The notes below the pieces were generated by a model, which had not been told where the DNA came from, did no database searches, and saw only the letters and a program-made list of their open reading frames with translations. Below are positions 27,221 to 35,500 of a stretch of DNA of 64,000 bases, one piece after another. The translations under genes and the position numbers were made by a program. Source of the stretch: Acidovorax sp. Leaf160 (GTDB lineage Bacteria; Pseudomonadota; Gammaproteobacteria; Burkholderiales; Burkholderiaceae_C); assembly GCF_001424265.1 (NCBI RefSeq), contig NZ_LMOV01000005.1, positions 1-64,000 of the forward strand, in the 5' to 3' direction. Each line of letters starts with the position of its first letter. Positions within the stretch are counted from its first letter, which is position 1.

Positions 27221-27560
27221 TTGCAAATCTCCTGAAAAGAACTGACTGATCTGGCGTTACCGCCAACTGGGCCCAGAACCTTCTGGCCGCAGGGTTCACA
27301 GCGCCAGGGGCCTCTGTTGAACGGCGGGCTTGCCAACTGTTGCTTCGTGTTCGCACGTCCCGTTGGAATGGTTTTCGGGCAGTCCTTGGAAAACTTTAGG
27401 AACAAACGCACGGATTGAGCGGTTTTTCTGCGTCTTATCGGATCAACGCTCCGGCGCCCGCTGGCCAGAATCCTTCCATCGTTCCCATAAAGACGCCGGA
27501 GGGGGTGATGCTTGAACCGGCAGAAATCTTCACTGTTTCCCGCCATCCAGGAGTTCCACC
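27221..27560. promoter_or_regulatory. 340-bp divergent flagellin control region
   Basis: This stretch separates the two flagellin genes and contains no ORF. It holds a sigma-28 promoter that points to the left gene. The right gene has a good ribosome site (AGGAG) but I find no matching sigma-28 element on the plus strand; the best TAAAG (27488-27492) lacks a -10 partner. Confidence 0.8.
27372..27398 (-). promoter_or_regulatory. Sigma-28 (FliA) promoter of flagellin copy 1
   Basis: On the minus strand TAAAGTTT (27391-27398) is followed by 11 nt and CCCGAAAA (27372-27379). The consensus is TAAAGTTT-N11-GCCGATAA, so the -35 is perfect and the -10 matches 6 of 8. The 5' leader would be about 150 nt. 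FliA is encoded at 46.1 kb. Confidence 0.88.
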
Positions 27561-29045
27561 ATGGCCTCGACCATCAACACCAACATCAGCTCCCTGACCG
27601 CCCAGCGCAATCTGGGCACCAGCCAGGCATCCCTGAACACCTCCATCCAGCGCCTGTCGTCGGGTCTGCGCATCAACAGCGCCAAGGACGACGCCGCCGG
27701 CCTGGCCATTTCGGAGCGCTTCACCTCCCAGATCCGCGGCCTGAACCAGGCCGTTCGCAATGCGAACGACGGGATTTCCCTCTCCCAGGTGGCCGAAGGC
27801 GCCCTGGCGGGTTCCGGCAACATCCTGCAGCGGGTGCGCGAGCTGTCCGTGCAGTCGGCCAACGCCACCAACAGCGCCAGCGACCGCAAGGCCATCCAGG
27901 CCGAAGTCGGCCAGCTGCTGTCGGAACTCGACCGCATTTCGCTCACGACCGAATTCAACGGCCAGAAGCTGCTGGACGGCTCGTTCGGCTCGGCCACCTT
28001 CCAGGTGGGCGCCAACGCCAACCAGACGATCACGGCCACCACGGGTAACTTCCGCACCTCCAACTACGGCGTGAACCTGACGTCGTCGGCCAGTGGCGCT
28101 GCCACCACGGGCGCCACCGCCGGATCCGCAGGCGCCGCTGCGGGCACCGTCACCATCGCCGGCCTGCAGACCAAGACGATCAACGTGGCCGCATCAGGCA
28201 CCGCGGCCGACATCGCCTCGGCTGTGAATGCCGCCGCCGATGCCACGGGCGTGACCGCCGTGGCCCGCAACGTGTCGGAACTGAAGTTCGGCACTTCCGG
28301 CTCCTTCAGCCTGGCGATCAAGGGTGACAACTCCACAGCCACCAACGTGACCTTCAACGTGCCGGCGGCCAACACCCCGGCCGGGCTGGCCGACGCCATG
28401 AAGGCGATCAACGATTCCGCCTCGCAGACCGGCATCACCGCCAAGCTCAACAGCAACAACGACGGCCTGGTGCTGACCAACGAAAGCGGCAAGGACATCA
28501 ACATCGCCAACGGCTCGGGCAGCGCCGGCAGCATCAGCCTGGCCTCGCAGGATGCCTCGGCCACACTGTCGTCGAGCACCAATACCCTGACCTTCACGAC
28601 GGCGACCACCGCCGCCACGGGTGTGACGGTGGCTTCGCGGGGCACGGTGGAATACAGCTCCGACAAGGGTTACACGGTGGGGGGCACCGGCGACACGATG
28701 ACCTCTGCGACGGCCACCGCCTCCACGCAGAAAGCCGTGAACTCCATCGACGTGTCGACGGCTGAAGGCGCGACGCGCGCGCTCAAGGTGATCGATTCGG
28801 CCCTGGCGGCAGTGAACGGCCAGCGGGCCAGTTTCGGTGCCTTGCAGTCCCGGTTCGAGACCACCATCGCCAACCTGAACACCTCGTCCGAGAACATGTC
28901 CGCCTCGCGCGGCCGCATCCAGGACGCAGACTTCGCGGCGGAAACCGCCAACCTGTCGCGTGCGCAGATCCTGCAGCAGGCAGGCACCGCCATGGTGGCC
29001 CAGGCCAACCAGATTCCGCAGGGCGTGCTGTCGCTGTTGAAGTAA
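27561..29045 (+). CDS. Flagellin (copy 2, rightward)
   Basis: A second filament subunit of 494 residues. The N terminus ([19 protein letters not shown]) and C terminus ([14 protein letters not shown]) are typical of flagellin, and the same [20 protein letters not shown] segment is present. Its central region is Thr/Ser/Ala-rich and closely parallels that of copy 1, indicating a fairly recent inverted duplication. The start follows CCAGGAG. No clear sigma-28 promoter precedes it. The glycan-gene island begins 245 bp downstream, and no strong terminator separates the two, so readthrough into the island is possible. Confidence 0.96.
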   Translation: MASTINTNISSLTAQRNLGTSQASLNTSIQRLSSGLRINSAKDDAAGLAISERFTSQIRGLNQAVRNANDGISLSQVAEGALAGSGNILQRVRELSVQSANATNSASDRKAIQAEVGQLLSELDRISLTTEFNGQKLLDGSFGSATFQVGANANQTITATTGNFRTSNYGVNLTSSASGAATTGATAGSAGAAAGTVTIAGLQTKTINVAASGTAADIASAVNAAADATGVTAVARNVSELKFGTSGSFSLAIKGDNSTATNVTFNVPAANTPAGLADAMKAINDSASQTGITAKLNSNNDGLVLTNESGKDINIANGSGSAGSISLASQDASATLSSSTNTLTFTTATTAATGVTVASRGTVEYSSDKGYTVGGTGDTMTSATATASTQKAVNSIDVSTAEGATRALKVIDSALAAVNGQRASFGALQSRFETTIANLNTSSENMSASRGRIQDADFAAETANLSRAQILQQAGTAMVAQANQIPQGVLSLLK

Positions 29046-29290
29046 TCAGGCCGGGGCATCGCCAGCCTGACAGAGCCTTCGCATCGGCCGGTGGACGTCC
29101 TGAGCAGCGCAGGCGCGGACAGGCCGTCCGGCAGGCGCTGCGGGCGCGCCATACTCGGCGATGCAGACCACCCCTGCTCGCCAGCATGCCCACAGGCTCA
29201 CGGCAGCCTGCCGCGCACGCAACGGCAGCGGGATGCACCTGCGCATTGGGCCTCATGTTGCGGCTTCTGTAGAGAAAAAGGGAATCCCAG

Positions 29291-30430
29291 ATGTCGGAAC
29301 GGCAGCCAGAAAGCCCGGTGTTCGTCACGCAGCCGTATCTTCCGCCGCTGGAGGAATTTCTTCCCTATCTGAAGGACATCTGGGACCGCAAGATCCTGAC
29401 CAACAACGGCCCCTGCCATCAGGAACTCGAATCCCGGCTCCAGGACTACCTGGGCTTGCAACACGTCTCGCTGTTCGCCAACGGGACGATCGCGCTGGTG
29501 ACGGCGCTGCAGGCGCTGCGCATCACGGGGGAGGTCATCACCACGCCGTACAGCTTCGTGGCCACTGCCCACTCTCTGCTCTGGAACGGCATCAAGCCCG
29601 TTTTCGTGGACATCGACCCGGTCACACTGAACCTGGACCCGGCGAAGGTGGAGGCGGCCATCACGCCCCAGACCACGGCGATCCTGCCGGTGCACTGCTA
29701 CGGCCACCCCTGTGATGTGGCCGCCATCCAGAACATCGCCGACAACTATGGCCTGCGGGTGATCTATGACGCAGCCCATGCCTTCGGCGTGCGTGACGAA
29801 GGTGGCAGCCTGTTGCGGCATGGCGACCTGTCCGTGCTGAGCTTCCATGCCACCAAGGTCTTCAACACCTTTGAGGGGGGCGCCATTGTCAGCCCCGACG
29901 CGCGCACCAAGCGGCGCATCGACCACCTGAAGAATTTCGGCTTCGTCGATGAAGTGACGGTGGTGGCACCAGGCATCAACGGAAAGATGAGCGAGATCAA
30001 CGCGGCCTTCGGGCTGCTGCAGTTGCAGCACATCGACAAGGTGATCGCCCGCAGGGCGGAAATTCACGGGCTCTACACGCAGCTGCTTTCCGGAATCCCG
30101 GGTATTTCGCTCGTCCAGAGCCTCGCTGCCCGGCACAACCATGCCTATTTTCCCGTCCTGGTGGACGACGCCTATCCCATTTCGCGGGATGAGTTGTACG
30201 ACCACCTGAAGCTGCATGGCATTCACGGCCGGCGGTACTTCCATCCGCCCATCAGCAGTTTTCCCATGTACAAGGCGCTGCCGTCCGCTCAGGCGCAAAA
30301 CCTGCCGAACGCGCACCGCGCTTCGGCCTCCATCCTCTGTCTGCCCATCTACCCGGCGCTTGAAGACACCACGGTAGAGCGGGTGGCCAAGCTGATCAGG
30401 GACGTGCGGGCCGGCGCGGCAGTGGCCTAG
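29291..30430 (+). CDS. DegT/DnrJ/EryC1/StrS-family sugar aminotransferase
   Basis: A PLP-dependent aminotransferase of 379 residues that would convert a nucleotide-linked keto sugar to an amino sugar. The PLP lysine is K189 in LSFHATKVFNTFEGG, and the PLP-ring Asp is in IYDAAHAFG. The N-terminal GTIALVTALQALRI and YSFVATAHSLLWNG segments are typical. It starts after AAGGGA. It is first in a four-gene rightward run next to the flagellin genes, so a part in making the flagellin glycan (or another surface sugar) is inferred. The exact sugar substrate cannot be read from the sequence. Confidence 0.88.
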   Translation: MSERQPESPVFVTQPYLPPLEEFLPYLKDIWDRKILTNNGPCHQELESRLQDYLGLQHVSLFANGTIALVTALQALRITGEVITTPYSFVATAHSLLWNGIKPVFVDIDPVTLNLDPAKVEAAITPQTTAILPVHCYGHPCDVAAIQNIADNYGLRVIYDAAHAFGVRDEGGSLLRHGDLSVLSFHATKVFNTFEGGAIVSPDARTKRRIDHLKNFGFVDEVTVVAPGINGKMSEINAAFGLLQLQHIDKVIARRAEIHGLYTQLLSGIPGISLVQSLAARHNHAYFPVLVDDAYPISRDELYDHLKLHGIHGRRYFHPPISSFPMYKALPSAQAQNLPNAHRASASILCLPIYPALEDTTVERVAKLIRDVRAGAAVA

Positions 30431-30487
30431 ACCGGCCGCCGCTTGCGCAGCCTGCACCCGTCAGCGCCCCCCCCACATCAGCGCACC

Positions 30488-31834
30488 ATGGCAAGCCACA
30501 GCGGAATGCACGAACGGAAGGTTCTCATCTTTCCTGCCGGCACGGAAATCGGCCTTGAGATGTTCGCGGCGCTCAAGGGCTGCCGCAACATGCGACTTTT
30601 TGCCGCAGGCGAAGACATTTCCAACCACGCCCGGCACCTCTACCCGGAATATCACGTGCTGCCGCACGTGAGTCACCCGACGTTCGCACCAGCAATGGCC
30701 GATCTCTGCCGACGGCTGGGCATCAGCCATATTCTCCCGGCGCACGATGACGCACTGACGGCGCTGACCACACTGCGCGAACGGCTGCCCGCCATGGTCG
30801 TGGCGCCGTCTGCCGAAACCTGCGCCACGACGCGATCCAAACGCGCTACGTACCTCAAGCTCGCAGGCGCCGTCCGCACGCCACGGGTTTTCGGCGATCT
30901 GGATGCCATCGACCACTTCCCCGTTTTCGTCAAGCCCGACCGGGGCCAGGGTTCGCTGAATGCCATGCGCGCGGATGATGCGCGGCAGCTGGCACACGCC
31001 GTGCAAACGGCTCAGGATCCGCTGGTCTGCGAATACCTTCCTGGCGAGGAGTACACCGTGGACTGCTTTTCCTCGCCCCAGCAGGGACTGCTCTTTTGCC
31101 ACGCCCGTCGCCGGGACCGCGTGCGCAGCGGAATATCCAACTGCACCGTCACCGTCGATCTGCCCGGCATCGACGCCATGGCATCCGCCATCTCAACAAG
31201 TCTGGACATGCGGGGGGCCTGGTTCTTTCAGGTGAAGCGCTCATCGACGGGGGACCTGGCCTTGCTGGAGGTAGCACCGCGCATCGCGGGTGCCATGGCC
31301 GCCCACCGCGTGCAGGGCATCAACTTTCCCCTGCTCAGTTTGATGGAGCAAGAAGGACTTGAGCTTCGGATCCAGTGGAATCCAGGGGTTGTGGAGCTGG
31401 ACCGCAGCCTGCGCAACCGGTATCGACACGATATTCGATTCGACCGGCTCTACATCGACCTGGACGACACACTGATTTTCAACGGCGAAGTACAGCTGGA
31501 TGCCTTGAAGCTGATCTTCCAGTGCATCAACGCACGCAAGCAGGTCATCCTGCTCACCCGCCACGCCTCGAGTCTGGTGCAAACCTTGAAGCAGCATCGG
31601 CTGCATGGCCTCTTCGATGCCGTCGTGCACATCACCGACGGCAGCAGGAAGTCGGAGCACATTCGCCCCGAAGGTCGGCCGATCTTCGTTGACGACAGCT
31701 TTTCGGAGCGTCAGGACGTGCAGCGAGTCCTGGGCATCCCCACCTTTGACCTGAGCATGATCGAAATCCTGACCGAGCAGAGTGTCGCATCGCGCGGAAC
31801 AGACGCCCCCGAACAGGAGCCGCGGCATGGATGA
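30488..31834 (+). CDS. ATP-grasp ligase fused to a HAD-type domain
   Basis: A 448-residue two-domain protein. The N-terminal part (about 1-300) is an ATP-grasp enzyme of the carbamoyl-phosphate synthase/D-Ala ligase type, with FPVFVKPDRGQGSLNAM, CEYLPGEEYTVDCFS and LLEVAPRIAGAMAAHR. The C-terminal part (about 315-445) is HAD-like, with motif I DLDDT (D324, D326), ILLTRH and the late acidic motif IFVDDSF. An amide- or ester-forming step on an amino sugar coupled to a phosphohydrolase is a possible role; substrates are unknown. The start is uncertain (ATG 30488 or 30506; neither has a strong ribosome site). It overlaps the next gene by 8 nt. Confidence 0.8.
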   Translation: MASHSGMHERKVLIFPAGTEIGLEMFAALKGCRNMRLFAAGEDISNHARHLYPEYHVLPHVSHPTFAPAMADLCRRLGISHILPAHDDALTALTTLRERLPAMVVAPSAETCATTRSKRATYLKLAGAVRTPRVFGDLDAIDHFPVFVKPDRGQGSLNAMRADDARQLAHAVQTAQDPLVCEYLPGEEYTVDCFSSPQQGLLFCHARRRDRVRSGISNCTVTVDLPGIDAMASAISTSLDMRGAWFFQVKRSSTGDLALLEVAPRIAGAMAAHRVQGINFPLLSLMEQEGLELRIQWNPGVVELDRSLRNRYRHDIRFDRLYIDLDDTLIFNGEVQLDALKLIFQCINARKQVILLTRHASSLVQTLKQHRLHGLFDAVVHITDGSRKSEHIRPEGRPIFVDDSFSERQDVQRVLGIPTFDLSMIEILTEQSVASRGTDAPEQEPRHG

Positions 31835-32561
31835 ACAGACCTTCCTGGAGAGCCTGGCCGCAACCTACACCACGGCCGACAGCCCCCAGGACGCGGCGAT
31901 CCGGTCCATGGCGCTGCGCACCTTCATGCCGTATTTCGAGCCGGACAGCCATGCCCTGGAGATGGGCTGCGATTCTGGCTACATGACCCGCTTGCTCGCC
32001 CCGCAGTTCCGGAGCCTCACCGTGGTGGACGGCTCCTCCATCTTCCTCGACAAGGCGCGGTCACACGGCATTCCCAATGCCACCTTCGTTCAGTCGCTCT
32101 TCGAGGAATTCCAGTCAGCGCAGACCTATGACCATATCTTTCTGAGCTATGTGCTGGAACATGTTCTGGATCCCCGGGCGCTGCTGAACAAAGTGCGCGA
32201 GCTGCTCGCCCCGCGGGGGAAGGTGTATATCGTCGTGCCCAACGAACGCGCGCTCTCCCGGCAGATGGCCCGGCACATGGGGCTGATCGACACGCTGGAT
32301 GCGATGACCGACAACGACCGGCGGCACGGGCACCGGCGGACTTACGACCGTGTCAAGCTCGACAGGGACATCGCGGCCGCCGGACTCGTCAGCATGCATT
32401 CGGGAGGCTTGATGCTCAAACCATTCGCCGACTTCCAAATGAATGCCATGCACACGCATGCCATTCTGGGCGCCGCCCAAGTGGAAGGCCTCTACCAGCT
32501 GGGACTCGAATACCCCGACCTTGCTGGCTCCCTCTTTTCCGTGTGCCGCGCCGCGGCCTGA
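31827..32561 (+). CDS. Class I SAM-dependent methyltransferase
   Basis: A 244-residue soluble methyltransferase. The SAM-binding motif is ALEMGCDSGYMTRLLA, followed by the acidic LTVVDGSSIFLDKA and IFLSYVLEHVLDPRALL; KVYIVVPNERALSRQ is near the catalytic region. The ATG at 31827 follows AGGAG and overlaps the ATP-grasp gene by 8 nt, so the two are probably translated together. By context it may methylate a glycan sugar or an amino-acid substituent on it. Substrate unknown. Confidence 0.85.
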   Translation: MDEQTFLESLAATYTTADSPQDAAIRSMALRTFMPYFEPDSHALEMGCDSGYMTRLLAPQFRSLTVVDGSSIFLDKARSHGIPNATFVQSLFEEFQSAQTYDHIFLSYVLEHVLDPRALLNKVRELLAPRGKVYIVVPNERALSRQMARHMGLIDTLDAMTDNDRRHGHRRTYDRVKLDRDIAAAGLVSMHSGGLMLKPFADFQMNAMHTHAILGAAQVEGLYQLGLEYPDLAGSLFSVCRAAA

Positions 32562-32585
32562 CGGCGAACATCCGAACCATCCACC

Positions 32586-35500
32586 ATGGCCCCAGTCCCA
32601 CTCATTCCTTTTACCTGCCCGGTCTGCGGAAGCGGCGTGGAGCACTTCCTCCCCGTACCAGAGCATTACGCTTCATCCCTGAAGAAGCACCGGGCGGCAT
32701 TCTCGCTCGAGGACTTCGAGACGCTGAACACCGAGCACTACAGCTGCCCGGCATGCATGGCATCGGACCGCGACCGCCTGTATGCCTACTTCATCCGACG
32801 CCACTTGCTGCGTCCCAGCTTGCCGCCACTGCGAATCCTGGACATCGCGCCAGCGCCGGCACTCTCAGCCATGCTGCGCGGGCTGGGCGGGCGCAACTAC
32901 CGCTCTGCAGACCTGTATTCACCCCTGGCCGACGACCGGGTGGACATCACAGACATGCAGGCATACGCAGACGGCTCGTTCGATCTCATCATCTGCTCAC
33001 ACGTGCTGGAACACGTGGGGGACGATCGGGCGGCGATGCGGGAACTGCACCGGGTTCTCGCCCCCGGCGGCTGTGCGATTCTGATGGTACCGCTGTTGAC
33101 CACGGCCACGGCGACCGATGAGGACCCGGAGGAAGCCCGCGTTGAAGAACGTTGGCGCCGGTTCGGGCAGGACGACCATATCCGCCTTTATGCGAAAGCC
33201 GATTTTGTCCAGCGCCTGCAGCAGGCCGGATTCGCGATGGAAACGCTGGGCCTGGCGGAGTTTGGCGCCGCCGCACTGACCGAGCACGGAATCAGCGCCG
33301 GCTCGGTTCTGCACGTCGGGCGCAAGCCGGTCGAGGCCGGTGGCAGCCGTCCCAGCTGGCTGGTGCCGCAATCGCCCCCGCTTGCCCACGAGCCGTCGGA
33401 CGGGGCACCCGTGCATGTCACGGTGGCCATCCCCGCCTACAAGGCGAATTACCTCGACGCGGCGCTGTGCAGCGCACTCACGCAGGAGTTCGACTCGTTC
33501 GAGGTCGTGATTTGCGATGACAGTTCCAGCGACGCCGTGGAAAGCGTGGTGGCCCGGTACCTGGACGGTGGCCTCGCGCTGCGGCCATCGCCGGTCGCCG
33601 TGCGCTACTTCCGCAATCACAACCCGCTGGGTGAGGAAGGCAATGTCGGTCGATGCATCCAGCTGGCCCGCGGAAGTTACATCAAGTTCCTCTACGACGA
33701 CGACACGCTGCTGCCGGGTTGCCTGCAAGCGCTCGCAGACGTGCTGGACAGCCACCCTGACGTTTCGCTCGTCTCGACGCGCCGGACGGTGATAGACGAG
33801 CATGGCCATCGACAGACCGACATCGCTGCGACGCAGCCCCCCTTCACGCAGGACGTACTGATCGAAGGAACCGATGTGGTTTCAGTCATGGCGGAGTGGA
33901 CCCTGAATTTCATCGGCGAGCCCAGCACCGTCATGGTCCGCCGTGCCGATGTGCTGCCCCTTGCGGGCCGGCAGTTTTCCCTCGACAACGAACCCGTCTA
34001 CTGGCTGGGTGACTTGACCATGCACGTCCAGCTGCTGCGGCAGGGGCACCTCGCGCTACTGCACGCTCCGCTGTCCTGTCTGCGGATTTCCCAGGAGCAG
34101 ACCAGCCATCTCGGCCGGCTTCACGCTCAGATAGGGCGGGAACGCTATGCCTTCTTTCAGCGCACGCTGAGGCAGCGCGGTTGGGTCAGACCCCACAACA
34201 ACCAGTTCGCCCGCGTGACCCCGCTGAACGCCCCTGGGGCGTTCGATACGGTCGATCTGGGCGCACGCCTGGAGCGCATGTCCCGCGGCGAACCGCCCCT
34301 GCTGGACACGCTGGGGCCGTGGCTCGCCGCACGGCAACCCAACGCCGTGCAGGTGGCACAGATGAGGCACAAGCTGCAGGCGGCGGCCGCACCGCTGTCC
34401 GTGCGCGTCTTCGTGCGCGATGCACAGGGCGACAGCGCCCAGGTAGCGGCCACGCTGGCCAGCCTGAAGGCGTTGCAGACGCCAGGGCTGTCGTTGCAGA
34501 CCGTGGTGCTCACACCCGCTCCAGGGCTCGCAGAGGATGGCGTCGAGCATGTCCCGATGCCCGCGCAGGCACACTGGCCGACAGTGGTCAACCGGCAGGT
34601 CGCGGCCGAATCCTTCGATTGGCTGCTGCTCCTGGACGCGGGAGAAACGTTCACCGCCCACGGCCTTTGGACTCTGCTGCTGGAGGCTGGAGATGTGGTC
34701 GAATGCCGCGCGGTCTACGCGGACGAGTGGGTGGACACGGGTAACGGCGGCTGGGGCACCCTGTTTCGCCCTGACTTCAATCTCGACATGCTGCTGTCGT
34801 GCCCACAGGCTATGGCCCGGCACTGGATGTTCCGACGTGACGCTGTTCTGCAGACCGGCGGATTCGACCTCGATGCCGCCGACGCTGCGGAGCTGGATCT
34901 GTTGCTGCGTTGGATCGCCGCCGACGGCATCGGCGGCCTCGGCCACGTGAGCGAGCCGCTGCTCGTCTCCTCCCTGCCGCATCTGACCAGCCGTCCCGCC
35001 GAAGTGAACGCGATAGCCAAGCACCTGCATCACCGTGGCTACGTTCAAGCCAGCGTGGACTCCAGCCTCCCCGGCCGCTACCGCATCCATTACGGCCACG
35101 AGGCATCGCCCTCCGTCTCCATCATCATCCCCACCAAGGACCAGTTCGCCATGGTGGAGCGCTGCGTCAGCTCCCTGCTGGAGAAGACCACCTATCAGAA
35201 CTACGAGATCATCCTCGTGGACAACCAGAGCACGGAGCCCGCGGCCTGTGCCTGGCTGGACGGGCTGGAGGCCATGGACGACCCGCGTATCCGGGTTCTG
35301 CGCTACCCGCATCCGTTCAACTATTCCGCCATCAACAACGCGGCCGCGCGGACGGCCCGGGGGGAATACCTCGTTCTGCTGAACAACGATACCGCCACGC
35401 TGCGCGGCGACTGGCTGGACGCCCTGCTCAACCATGCGCAGCGACCCGAAGTAGGCATCGTCGGCGCCAAGCTGCTGCATGCGGACGGCACCATCCAGCA

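Larger units (their letters stand above)
27030..27751. repeat. 86-bp perfect inverted repeat in the two flagellin genes
   Basis: Positions 27030-27115 (flagellin 1) and 27666-27751 (flagellin 2) are exact inverted copies. One further mismatch is followed by another 20 matching bases, giving 106 of 107. The tract codes for the conserved D0/D1 helix. Neighbouring codons differ every few positions, so this tract stands out. The arms enclose about 550 bp including both starts and the single good sigma-28 promoter. Confidence 0.95.

Noticed and set aside
27433-27441. CCGATAAG on the minus strand in the flagellin spacer
   Set aside because: No suitable -35 at the right distance; the nearby 27372-27398 site is far better.
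27488-27515. TAAAGACG as a possible sigma-28 promoter for flagellin copy 2
   Set aside because: The segment 11 nt downstream (GATGCTTG) does not resemble GCCGATAA.
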